Shown here piece by piece: positions 54,101-64,000 of a stretch of 64,000 bases of DNA (position 1 is its first letter; every line of letters starts with the position of its first letter). The stretch is taken from the NCBI GenBank assembly GCA_004794655.1, contig SMMW01000001.1, positions 19,664,501-19,728,500 on the forward strand. Reading direction: 5' to 3'. Made by a program: the position numbers and the translations under genes. The notes below the pieces were generated by a model. It did no database searches, was not told where the DNA came from, and saw nothing but the letters and a program-made list of their open reading frames with translations. The DNA comes from Marisa cornuarietis (taxonomy: Eukaryota; Mollusca; Gastropoda; Architaenioglossa; Ampullariidae).

Positions 54101-55169
54101 GTCTGCTTGTTGCTGTCGCTGCCTCACAAAATCTTGAAATTCTTGACCTGGAGGGATGTGGGTTGTCTGAACATACAGCACAGGTTGTTATTTCAAGAAG
54201 AGTTCTTGTATGTGTTTTTTTTTCCCCCCTTACTGTTGGTGATATGATGAACATGCTGAAAACTCTTTAACAGCAACATTAAAACAAATATCTTCCTATG
54301 TTACAAGTGACAGATAACACTATGGGGTTAAAAGCTGTACTATTGAGATTGAAAATGACATTCTACAAACTGTTGTTAACACTCTACAAAATGAGATTAT
54401 ATATTTAGGGCACATTCTGCAGCTGGGAAACCAAAACTGTGTAACTTTTAACACTTTACAGTTGATACTTCACTTGGTACAAAATCACCTTGGTGGCCTG
54501 AGCAAAATTGTGCTGAATGGCAACAAAATCCGAAAGTCAACAGTTAATGCCATCAAGACATATCTAAGTGAAAACCACATGGACACTGAGAGCGAGTGCA
54601 CTTCATCTGATCTTGACATGGAAATCTCCAGTACAGCGTCAGAGGCAACACCTGACACTTTTTCATCTAAGGTAAAATTATAAAGATATAAAGACTACTG
54701 AAGCTCACTTTTCAGCAATAAATGTTGCATGGCAGGCATATTTACAGATATCTGTAAAATCATGCAGGTTTTCTGTTCATCATTTTTATTTTTCAAGTTT
54801 ACTGTGTATGTGTATGAGACTCAGAGAAAGAGAGAGCCAGGAAATTTATTTGAATCATAGTATCCTGTTTTAATTGATTACATTTTTTATGTCTCTTGAT
54901 GACATACCCCAGAATTAATAAGACCTTTTCATCTGTTTCAGGTGAAGTCAAGTTCATCTTCAAGTAGCAGTAGCAGTAGTAGCAGTAGCAGTAGTAGCAG
55001 CAAAACAAAAACAAGTGACAGCAGCAGCGAGTCAGGATCTAGTGAAGATGAAACCTCAACAGTAAAAAGTCTGAAGGATTTGGACAAGGAAAAAAAAGAT
55101 GAGGAAAAGGAGGAGGATGAAGACAGTTTGGGTGAAGAGTTAACTGAAGTTCCGGTCTATTATGCATGA
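51129..55169 (+). CDS. LRRC73: Leucine-rich repeat-containing protein 73 (LRRC73-like), 5 exons
   Basis: Exons: 51129-51400, 52293-52453, 53960-54183, 54462-54671, 54942-55169; all phases agree and give 364 residues. The start at 51129 has a good AAAATGG context. Repeats of the ribonuclease-inhibitor type read ALKKNTVRILAFRECKI, LHGNILGDDGMKLLGKAL, LDIGDCRLGDDAVDVLYDLL, LTLSANPRISAQGWARLAMA, YNLLGDYAASCLLVAVAAS and LDLEGCGLSEHTAQ. The same series in the same order is found in vertebrate LRRC73, including LTLSANP and LDLEG. Exon 5 encodes 18 serines in a row (residues 292-309), then an acidic, lysine-rich tail ending VPVYYA, which I do not expect in the vertebrate protein. The donor after 54183 (GTTGTT) is weak. 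Function of the family is poorly known. AATAAA at 55175, six bases after the stop, implies a very short 3' UTR. Confidence 0.88.
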
Positions 55170-55174
55170 GTATC

Positions 55175-55180
55175 AATAAA
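55175..55180 (+). terminator. Poly(A) signal candidate for the LRRC73-like gene
   Basis: AATAAA begins six bases after the TGA stop, giving an unusually short 3' UTR; a TGTGTT/GTGTTC-rich stretch follows within 50 bases, as expected downstream of a cleavage site. Confidence 0.6.
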
Positions 55181-55599
55181 AGTGTTTTAATGACTGAGAA
55201 TATACTGTGCTTTATATGTGTTCTTATGGAAATCAAAAGGTTATCCAGTAGTTTTGTCACAAGCAATAATTCAGTTTTGAAAAAGATCTTTTCTGCAATA
55301 CGGGCAATTTCTTACTGCCGGAACACATTGTTTTAATGCCATCTAGTGCAGTCTTCAACATTTGTAAGCTCAGAAAGTAAGAGCCTTGGTTCCCTTTTGA
55401 TTTACTATGTCCAGCCTGCCTTGCATGAGAACAAAAAAGAATCTGCACAGCTCCAAATCTCTGTTGTTAACACATTGCTAGAATCTTAAAAGGTTTGAAA
55501 AAAGTCTTAAATAGATTACAACAAATGTAAAGCTACTTTTAGTTTTGACACTGTTAACCTTCTAACTGCAACCGTTATTGCAACTCATGGATGAGGTTT

Positions 55600-55635
<36 letters not shown>

Positions 55636-56044
55636 TAAGCAGTTGAATGATGGTGAAAATTTATAAGCAGCATTTTATACACACTGATTTGTGTGCTCAT
55701 ACGACTTCATGTAGGCTCCTGAGCCCACCTTCGTTGGTGGAATAAGGTGCTCTATAAATAAGCATTTATTCTTTTTCTCATGTGTCGCTCATATCAACAC
55801 ACCATTTCTTTGAACAAATCTGTCCACATGGCAAGTGGTGAGAGAACTTTAATGAAGAAGACTACTTTATTGTATATTCACCATTATATTTTCTATTCTT
55901 CAGATTATTTTTTAAAAACTTAACTGTCGGCATAAGTTCTGTACCACTGAAGTGAATCCCACAAGTGGTAGCTTTCTCAGTTTCTGAGATGTCTCTTTGA
56001 GCTGCTGGTTTCAGGAAAGCTTCAACACAGGACTGTCAACAGAC
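55181..56044. other. Intergenic between convergent LRRC73-like and WARS1 genes
   Basis: Contains GT/GA runs at 55600-55635, a possible LINE 3' end near 55735-55770 (GGTGCTCTATAAATAAGC), and reverse-strand AATAAA at 55866-55871, about 175 bases past the WARS1 stop, which is its likely poly(A) signal. Confidence 0.45.
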
Positions 56045-59000
56045 TCAGTAGTTGTATTTCAGTTTCCTTGGCTTCATGAACCGCTTCACAACCTCTTCTG
56101 TAACCTGCAATCTTCGTGCTTGATGCTCTGCTACTATTTTCTGTAGAACACCAACCAGTTCTTGCTTCAGATGTCCAGTCAGCAGCTCACCACTGCTGTA
56201 ATCCTGACAACCAGACATAAAAAACACAATGAAAAAAAAAAATTAAGGTTTTACTTTAAATGTTGGTTAGTCCTGTATTCATAATCTGAACTTTTCCTAG
56301 ATGTTCTTTTCATTTTTATTCAGTGCATCTTACTCTTTCAAGAGCATTTGGTCCTCCTCATCAGAATATCTACAAAATGTCTGTGTACAAACTGCAGATG
56401 TCTTACCTGTCGTATTTTTTCAAGTTTTTCATCGTCTTCTAGAAAGAATGTGAGATACTGGAAAGAAACATCCACATCGCAGTTACCCCCTAGCTGACGA
56501 TGCTCCTCTACGGTGTCACGACCCCCTGAGAATGCATACTTGTTGATCTGCAATGGTTGTCAATGTCAAACACTTGTACAAATATTTTTAAAATGTTTAA
56601 AATAGTTAATTTTCTGAATGGTCCCGTGTTTGTAATCTTGGTTACATGAAGAGAAATAAAAGTGCTGACCACACTTTAATCAAGGGACAGAAAGCAAAGA
56701 AAGAAAATAATGCAATAGCTTTATGAGTAAATACCTTTGTTTTGATCTGTTTGGGTGTATCTGTTAAAAAGACAGATGAGTTTGGATCACTAGCACTCAT
56801 TTTGCTACGTGCACCTTGCAATGCAGGAAAAAACTTGGAATGGAGAAGTGCTGGTTTTGACAAGCCAAGACGTGGTGCTACGTCACGTGTCATTCGGAAG
56901 TAGGGATCCTGTAAAAAAAAAACAATATTAATTTTTGCACGCTACTGACACTTCTCGCTCTTTCTCTATCACTTTCAAGAATTTTAGCAATTAAATTTTA
57001 AGATTAATAATATGAAGAATATGATCTCCTGCTAATCTACCTATATGAAAAATGTTTTGTTGTCTACAGCCAAATTTCTCCACCAAACATTATCTGACCT
57101 GATCAATAGCACAGGGGATGAGACAAGGTATCTGTCGACCACCAAAGATTTGTGGAAAAGCACAGCTGAAGCTTGGAGCAGCTTGTATTGCAGGAAAAGC
57201 AATCTTGCCAATGCTAGTGCTCTCGTCAAAGCCAAAAATGCCTTTGACCTGATTAAAAGTGACACACTTCTGGATCCGGCACATGGTCTTGTAGAAATCT
57301 GGGCTTGAGCTACATTTAAAAAAAGATTTCTTTCAGATGAAAACTTACAAAAAATAATTTTGTAACTCATTTAGACATCTCATTTCATCTACTGTTCAGG
57401 TTATATAGTCTTACATCATGGAATGATAAACTATACCATATTTACATAAAGAAAACCTTACTGTACATGAAATAAGGGGCAGTTAATAAAACTCATCTTG
57501 TTAGACCAGTTATTAGCATTTGATCATACAATCTTGTTTAGCCGCCTCACTGCTGTTTATGGTATTTCAGTTTTTGCCTTAGCATAGTTTGAGTCTTACC
57601 TCTTGGGTAGGACCTAGGCCATACTAGTTGATGGTTAGCTCTACGCAGTCATGACTTTAGTGTTTGGGGTTCCTCAAGGGTCAGCATTAAGGACGATTTT
57701 GTTTATTTTTATACGTTAAAACGTTATAAACAAAACTTTTATCTTTGTTGGTTCAGTTGCCATTTCGAGTTCACCCTCTGCTGGCGGCATTATATGCACA
57801 TCATTTTTCAGTATTTAGAATTATGTATTTTCAAAGTTAAGTCTTGGATGGTTCATAGATTCACAGACAATCATGCTACCTGACTTAATGTCTTGATCCA
57901 CCAGAGTGTACTTAACAGATATTCCATGTTCTTCTTTAGCCCCGATGTGTACTGTGATGTCTGATATGTCTTTAGACAAGTTTATCTCTAACGTATGCAG
58001 AACTGCATACTTTACACTCTGCAATATCAGCATGATTTGTCAGTCTCTGTTTGGACCTGGTTGGTTGGTCTATTTAGTAGAAAAGTGCTTCCACCTTGCT
58101 GTGATTTCACACTATGGGGGGAAAGGAAGTGGGGAGGAAACCTGAGAACCCAAAGAAAACCCCCGGTGCCCAGCCCTGCCAACAGGTGTCACATACTGAG
58201 AGTGTCCCAAGATGAGATCTGAACCCTGAGCTGCTCACTGCAGTGGTAACAAGTGAGTGTTTTAACCACTCTGTGCGCCCCTCTGTTTGGACCACCTACA
58301 TCCTGTGCCTTTGTTTTAACAAGGCCTAACTACTGTGTAATTCTCTCTTCTCCAGCTGTCCTCTGTGTTTTCTCAACTAAGTCCTGCTCCTTGTTACTTT
58401 CTAACCCTTAACTCCATACACTCCAAGCAGACATCTCCATACTTGTGCAGATACTTCCTTTTCATTCTCAAAATGAAGATGAAAACGCTTGATGAATGCA
58501 TGTTTCACCCTTCAGCATTAACTTATTGCAGTTCACTCCCTTACGTGATAAAGGCAATAGTCTTTCTGTTGTTAAAACATGCTTGTCCATGAAACATCTG
58601 GATTTTTAGGCCACGAGTTTCAGTCTGGTTGTGGTGTTCCATATCTGTAGTTTTCACTAGTTCCCATTTGTTGTAAAATTCTATTGTTTATCCACTTTAT
58701 TCACAATCAGAGCATGATGCTAATGCTGTGTTAGAGGGCTATACAAATATACATTTATAATTAAAAATCATCCATTAAAAAGCTTACATCCTACCCGGTA
58801 ATTACATCAAAATTTCATAAGTGCCTTACCCAATATAATCATAGTCTGAAAAGATGAATGTCTTGTCCTCATCGAAGCCACAAGCAATTATGTCTTTTGC
58901 ATTTTCATATGCTAAGCGATGTGTTTCATCCACAGACAGATCTTTCCAGAGGAACTTCTCATCATCTGTCATCTGGATGACCAGTGGTACATCAAAGACA

Positions 59001-61623
59001 TCCTGCAGCCATCTGAAGCAACACCATCAAAGCACTTGAGTCTCAATATGCCTTTTCATTTACTTGCAGTTATATGACGTTGCAATATGAAGAGACCACA
59101 AGATGTGTGAGTGTGCATGTCCATGCAGGAATGAATGTGTGAGGTACCCTGTAAAAATGTACTTTAAAGACTTACCTGAATGATTTTCGAAGTTTTCATA
59201 TATCGTAGATTTATGCGATATAAACCTAACCTGTAAATTTTAGCCTCCAAAACCCTTCCATTAATTAATTATCTGCTACGATTTGCACTTACGATCAACA
59301 AGCGCCGCTAACAGTGTACTACGTCACACTAGTGCACCATTCACAACATTGCCAGCCGATCACACCAATCAGAGAGAGAGAATGAGCGACAGTTTGGGTT
59401 TTGGGACTTTGAAAGTCTGCATTTCTCGTGGTTCTGAACAAACTGCTACTTGAGCACGAGAAAAGCAGACTTTTAACGTCCGAATAATCCCAATTGTCGC
59501 TCATTCTCTCTCTGTTTGGTGTTGATGGCTGCCAATACTGTGAATGGTGCACTACTGTGATGTAGTACACTGTTAACGGCGCTCGTTGATCGCAGGTGTG
59601 AATCACGTACTTTGCTAGCAGATAATTAATTAACGTATGGGTTTTGGAGGCTGCAATTTACAGGTTAGGCTCATATCGCCTATATCTATCGATATCTGCA
59701 AAAGACGCAAACCATTCAAGTTGGTCTTTAATATGAAAGAGTTACTCACTTTTACTAAGCTGCTGATGCTAAAGTTGCAACAGCTGGTCAAAACAACTGC
59801 TGCAAATGTTCTCCCCAAAAATGAGCTCCCCTTTTAGAATACCCTGGATCCTAAATATATCTTCAAAAATGCTTTAGAAATGCAGATACATAAATTACAA
59901 AAAAAAAAAAACCAAGGCAAAAATAAAAGGCTCAGCAGGGTCAGAGAAACATATTACCATAAATATTTACATAAGAGCTTACTTTGTGAAAATGAATGGG
60001 ATAAGATGACCGAGATGCATTGCTTCAGATGATGGTCCACGACCAGTGTAGAGATAAAATGGTGTTTTGTTCTCATATGCTGTGAGGATAGTGTGCATAT
60101 CTCTGCAAAAACAGTAGACAATTTCCATTAACTTAACTGGAAGGCAAAATTTTTCTTATTTCTAAGAAATACCTTTATACATGACATTTCTGAAGCCTAT
60201 TAATAATAATAATGTGTATTCATAACATGCCTAAACTAAAAATCAAGGCAACTGTTGAGTTCACTAATGCTCAGCCCTCAGCCCCTACCCATCCCACACT
60301 GCTAACATCACTTAAAAAAGAAGTGTGTGCACACACAGACACAGATCCAGTCACATAATGAACACATAACTAATTGGTGCATCTTTGAAAGTATAGTAAG
60401 ACAGAGAATGGCTGATGTGTAAAGAAACAAAATTCCACAGCTATTTCTTTTTCTGACATCAAGTAAGTTTCTTCATAGGTTTAAAGAGTAACAAGACTTT
60501 TTTAAAAATCAATCAATGAGCTCTAGTCTAAGTTTAGATACACCATAACAATCTGACCTCCCCAAGCCAGTAAGTGGGTTACAGAATGCCATCAATATCA
60601 ATATGGTTTTTTACATTCATTAGACAAAAATGTTTTTGCGCTTTTTTTGCTCAGCATATTTTAAAATTATGATTTAAAAGAATTTAATGTTAATATTAAT
60701 AAAGCATAGCATTTAAAAATTAAGTTTAAGTGGTAAAAAAAATAAAGATCTACAAGAATGCAAAATATATTTCAAATCATGGGGTTGAACTTGATACGAT
60801 ACTGTTTCCCAAATCTACGTTGAAAATTTTTCCTTCATTATCAAAATAAAAGTCAACAAATATCACCAAGCACAGACTAAGGTCCAACCCACGATGTCAT
60901 GAATGTCATAATTAACATATGGTTCAGTTTCTCCAATTAGTCCTAACAATGTCAACACATCCAGGTACTTTCCCAGATGCCAGTCTTTTATGTATGGTGA
61001 TGATTACTGGCCAGCACTAAGAATAGAGAGATTTTATTCAGGCAGACAAGCCAATACTATCCCATCCTGAGCTCAGCCTAGTCATTTAAAAACACTTTTA
61101 AACTCTTGTCAACCTTTTATAGAGCATAACTTATGACGATGTTGGCAGACACTGTTACCTGTGTGAGAAGAACAGACCTCTGCGAATGAAGTGATGCACA
61201 GGCTGCTTAATGATGGCTTCCATGCGTTCAATCAGCTCTCTGTCTATTTTAGAACTTCCAAACCGATCTGACAAAAATCAAACAACATTAATCACATGTA
61301 CCAGGTAACATTCCAGTGCACAGTTTTAGATAATGAGACGACTCACGCTTATTCAGAGTTTTCAATAAAAATTGAAATTTCAGATATATGACATGGGTAA
61401 AGAATGAGCCTGAAAAGCATAAGGATTCAAGGTGTCTGCCTGCATATTGGTAGGGAGGAATACACTCACCGATCAATTTATCGTAGTTAATCCCCGTATC
61501 TGACGAACTGTGAACATTCCACGGATCAACAACGTCTTCTTGCTCGTCCTGCTGGCTGTCGGTCATCGGTCCATCTCCAATTTTGGCAGCTCCTAAATCT
61601 CTTGCGACCTCTGTTTCGGACAT
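56045..61623 (-). CDS. WARS1: Cytosolic tryptophanyl-tRNA synthetase, complete, without WHEP domain, 8 exons
   Basis: Exons (reverse strand): 61470-61623, 61159-61267, 59983-60102, 58830-59012, 57099-57309, 56735-56908, 56407-56547, 56045-56203; phases agree and give 416 residues. The enzyme joins tryptophan to tRNA-Trp in the cytosol. The class I signatures are present: HLGH (residues 117-120, the HIGH box) and KMSAS (295-299). Other family strings are [42 protein letters not shown] and [19 protein letters not shown]. The protein begins [18 protein letters not shown] and reaches the conserved VDPWNV by residue 34, so there is no room for the N-terminal WHEP domain that makes human WARS1 471 residues long; the layout is like human mini-WARS. 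An undetected upstream exon remains possible. Its introns hold a foldback element, a LINE and a SINE. Confidence 0.97.
57498..58760 (+). pseudogene. CR1/jockey-type LINE reverse-transcriptase remnant in WARS1 intron 4
   Basis: Antisense to WARS1. The frame [17 protein letters not shown] resembles the reverse-transcriptase AFD-x-x-DHxILL motif, followed by YGIS and [23 protein letters not shown] near 57665-57706 matches G-V-P-Q-G-S-x-L-x-P-x-L-F. Further on [19 protein letters not shown] resembles the late RT domain. Several stops break the frame. The 3' end near 58730-58760 (GAGGGCTATACAAATATAC) looks like a CR1/L2 terminus. A SINE interrupts it at 58058-58280. The copy is dead. Confidence 0.65.
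58058..58280 (-). mobile_element. tRNA-derived SINE with exact 13-bp target duplication
   Basis: CTCTGTTTGGACC stands at 58045-58057 and again at 58281-58293, an exact 13-bp duplication that fixes both ends. On the reverse strand the element starts GGGCGCACAGAGTGGTTAAA (A-box region) and has GGGTTCAGATCTC as B box. A body follows with TTTCTTTGGGTTCTCAGG and TTTCCTCCCC, a motif common in invertebrate SINEs. It is inserted into the LINE remnant and so is younger than it. Confidence 0.85.
59197..59697. mobile_element. Foldback (palindromic) element in WARS1 intron 3
   Basis: Two arms of roughly 240 bases face each other around a spacer of about 20-30 bases near 59440-59460. Paired landmarks are CCTAACCTGTAAATT with GCCTCCAAAACCC at 59227-59263 against their complements at 59640-59670, GTGTACTAC with GTGCACCATTCACA against 59540-59575, and AGAGAGAGAATGAGCGACA against 59492-59512. 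The arms differ by scattered substitutions. No coding frame or clear target duplication was seen. Ends are approximate. Confidence 0.8.
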
Positions 61624-62521
61624 GGTTTAGCTTGACCAGTTGACCACACTACACCACTGTCAAGTTAAAACTGCAAATATAAAGCCAGTGAATGGCTTTA
61701 AAGTCAGCCTAAAATTTCAGCAGACTGCCCTGTCTCGTCACAAGATTCCACGACAAGATTACTAGATGTTCTAATAGAACTCCGAGGAGTAAGCTGCATG
61801 TATGGTCTCGGCACTCTGGTGATCGTGAAAACAAATTTTTCAGAAAAGTTGCGTCAGCCAACTTTAGAACGTAGGTACAATAAGACAAATCTGTATTCCT
61901 GAGAAACTATCTTGCGAATGACGCAAGTATTGAGAAACGAAACGAGATTCTATTTATCACAGCTGTCATGTGCTCAGACTTGGGCTAACAATCCAAGCCG
62001 GCGGAACTAGCAGACGTGTTGAATAAAAATTGCAAACATAAGACGCACTGTCATTGGTTAATTTTTAACACTGTTTGTAACGTTTTTGTTGATTGGTAAT
62101 TGTCGTGGGTTTTTGTTTTCAAGATGGAAGCTGTTTTTGTTATTTTACTTTTCAAGTAAAGCAGCAGCTCCTTATTATTACTGTCTTATTACATTGTTCG
62201 GTAAGTCTTTTGGGCGATATATAGAAGCACATTCATATGTAATAAATATTCTTGTAACAACAATTGGTAAGCAGTACGTAAAGAATGGTCATAGGTTATC
62301 ACTAAATGAAGGCATAGTCGCATTTAGCATTCTTGTATTCTTTTCCTGATTGTGATTAGTACAACGAAACCAGGGAACATGAATGAAATAAGTCATGGCA
62401 CAGGAAATTTCAGATTAAAACACAAGTGTTTAAAGAGATTTTGTTTTCGAATATAATCAAAATTTTGAAAGCAGATATGATTCACATGAATCATTTGACT
62501 ATGTTATAGTCCAGACAAATA
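61624..62521. other. Upstream region of WARS1, no gene seen
   Basis: Presumed WARS1 promoter and 5' UTR near 61624-61700, then AT-rich DNA. Short open frames at 62086-62349 have no supporting signals. Confidence 0.5.
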
Positions 62522-62863
62522 GGTCATAGGTCAACTCGTCACAAGACCATTTCGTCACTACCATTTCGTCCCACACCAAAAGCCAATTCGTCCCACGTAT
62601 GGTCCATTTCGTCACAAGACAGAAAAGTCAAATCGTCACAAGCCCAAAAGGCGAATCGATCACCAATGTAACAATATCTGTTTATTTAAGACGGACTTAA
62701 ACTTAAACAACCAAGCAACACTTGTGTCTTTATTTTTTACTTTCCTGGTGTTTATCTATTTATTTACTTTATTTTTTATTTTTTTGTTTTATTTTTTTTT
62801 CTTATTTTGTTTTGCTGCGCAATGAGCATTCTTCCGAATGGATACCTGCGCATTACAAATGGA

Positions 62864-62907
<44 letters not shown>

Positions 62908-63105
62908 GTAGCTATGGTACAGATGCGATTTAGGCCTAATAGCTACTTGTTACATTGGTAATCGATTCGCCTTTTGGGCTTGTGACGATTTGACTTTTCT
63001 GTCTTGTGAGGAAATGGACCATACGTGGGACGAAATGGACCTACGTGGGACGAATTGACTTTTGGTGTGGGACGAAATGGTCTTGTGGCGAAATGACCGG
63101 CCCCC
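62522..63105. mobile_element. 584-bp non-autonomous transposon with about 150-bp inverted repeats and 8-bp target duplication
   Basis: GACAAATA occurs at 62514-62521 and 63106-63113, an exact 8-bp duplication. The ends are long inverted repeats built from short motifs (TCGTCACAAGACCATTTCGT, TTCGTCCCACAC, AGTCAAATCGTCACAAGCCC, AAGGCGAATCGAT), running to about 62675 and from about 62952. The middle holds T-rich sequence and an ATC microsatellite (about 62862-62908). No transposase remains. The 8-bp duplication fits hAT or P superfamilies. It ends about 340 bases before the acceptor of the 63461 coding exon. Confidence 0.82.
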
Positions 63106-63460
63106 GACAAATATGTAATGATTGCTACTACACTGTATAATGATGTAAATGCATCACTGTAGGAAGCTACTGTTACATAGCATCATTCAGTCTTCTTTTG
63201 CTGACTGTGATTAATAAAGAAAAGAAAGAGCATGAATGTAATAAGTCAGGGGATGACAGGCTTTTTAATACAATAAAGTTTTAGAAAACACATTAGATTA
63301 TATCTCGTGAATCATGGTTATTTCTCATGAATCATATTTATTTGAGAAAGTTTAAAAACCTATTTTACAATAATTGCTAGTATAACCATAATAATCCACT
63401 TTTTTTTCGGTCACAGACTTCAGATAATCCCCTTTCTGTCTTGCAGAGGTGACCTAAATT

Positions 63461-64000
63461 ATGGACCTCTTGGTTGCCTATGAAAGTGATTCAGATGAGG
63501 ATATTAGCAGTTACACACTTAACGCTGATCAGCAGCCTACACCAAGGAAATGTGAAAACTGCATGCATGTAGAGCCAGAAAATGGAAGTGTTAACCAAAA
63601 TGGAGCTTCCTTAAGGACAAAACATGTAGAAAATCTACAGGAGTCTAGTGGAATGAGTTTCTTTGGATTAGATAGGACTGATGAAATGGAAAAGCAAACA
63701 TTTGAAGAATGCAGCATCTCCCAGCCAAAGTTTGTCCAGATTCTGGGGCAGCAGTGTGAGGTACCTGAGGGTAGCTTTTGGAAAAACATTTCTGAATCAG
63801 ATATTGTGAATAAATGTATAAACAGAAAGCCAGATTATCGTAAAAGAAAATCTGATACTCCTTGGATTCAGTTCGAACCTCGCATCAAAACGGACAATGC
63901 CGTTACTTCTATGTCTAAACAGCTGGACCCAGTGACTGTAGAGAGTATTGGCCATGATATCTCCAGTACCAGTGATAGCCATGGCATGTCCAGATTAGAA
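63461..64000 (+). CDS. N-terminal part of an unidentified protein, 3' partial (possibly WDR25-like)
   Basis: A frame of 180 codons runs from ATG at 63461 to the window edge without a stop. The ATG follows a good acceptor (TTTCTGTCTTGCAG, exon from 63447), so an untranslated first exon probably lies upstream. The protein starts MDLLVAYESDSDED, is acidic and serine-rich, and later has FWKNISESDIV, DYRKRKSDTPWIQFEPR and SMSKQLDPVTVESIGHD. The LVAY-x-SDSD start recalls WDR25 (and other splicing-related WD-repeat proteins), whose N-terminal region is likewise low in complexity before the WD repeats. The match is short, so the name is tentative. No WD repeat is visible within the window. Confidence 0.7.
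   Translation, partial: MDLLVAYESDSDEDISSYTLNADQQPTPRKCENCMHVEPENGSVNQNGASLRTKHVENLQESSGMSFFGLDRTDEMEKQTFEECSISQPKFVQILGQQCEVPEGSFWKNISESDIVNKCINRKPDYRKRKSDTPWIQFEPRIKTDNAVTSMSKQLDPVTVESIGHDISSTSDSHGMSRLE

Overview
The window is animal nuclear DNA, most likely from a gastropod or other lophotrochozoan mollusc. The genes are intron-rich, all junctions use GT-AG rules and splice phases can be checked across every junction. There is a gigasin-6/LACTB-like serine hydrolase of the kind known from mollusc shell matrix. Introns are loaded with CA, GAT and ATT microsatellites, tRNA-derived SINEs, LINE remnants and MITEs. Nothing bacterial, viral or CRISPR-like was found. Exon coordinates were read by eye and tested only by reading-frame continuity.

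Layout. (1) 424-1242 (+): last two coding exons of a Dispatched-family RND/sterol-sensing membrane protein. (2) 2804-8758 (-): eight-exon secreted beta-lactamase-like protein, with a tRNA-Arg(UCG) gene on the opposite strand inside intron 1. (3) 11274-17447 (-): nine-exon single-pass membrane protein of a family I cannot name, with a TIM-barrel-like C-terminus. (4) 21739-29146 (-): complete 16-exon MCM5 with two E2F-type sites just upstream. (5) 29.2-35 kb: a transposon graveyard. It includes a P-element-like miniature transposon that still carries a THAP-domain exon and sits inside a LINE remnant. The second copy of an 8-bp-target-duplication MITE lies next to it. (6) 35011-45617 (-): an LRRC74-type leucine-rich-repeat gene with two phase-compatible first exons. 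(7) 51129-55169 (+): an LRRC73-like gene with a polyserine, acidic tail. (8) 56045-61623 (-): WARS1, cytosolic tryptophanyl-tRNA synthetase without a WHEP domain. (9) 63461-64000 (+): the first coding exon of a gene running off the window, possibly WDR25-like.

There is no operon logic. MCM5 and WARS1 are housekeeping genes for replication licensing and translation. LRRC73 and LRRC74 are divergent neighbours with related ribonuclease-inhibitor-type repeats. The most interesting material is the mobile DNA (P-like element nested in a LINE, a MITE pair with a preserved exon 1, a 0.5-kb foldback, a 584-bp TIR element beside a promoter), the unnamed 791-residue membrane protein, and the way simple repeats crowd splice sites.
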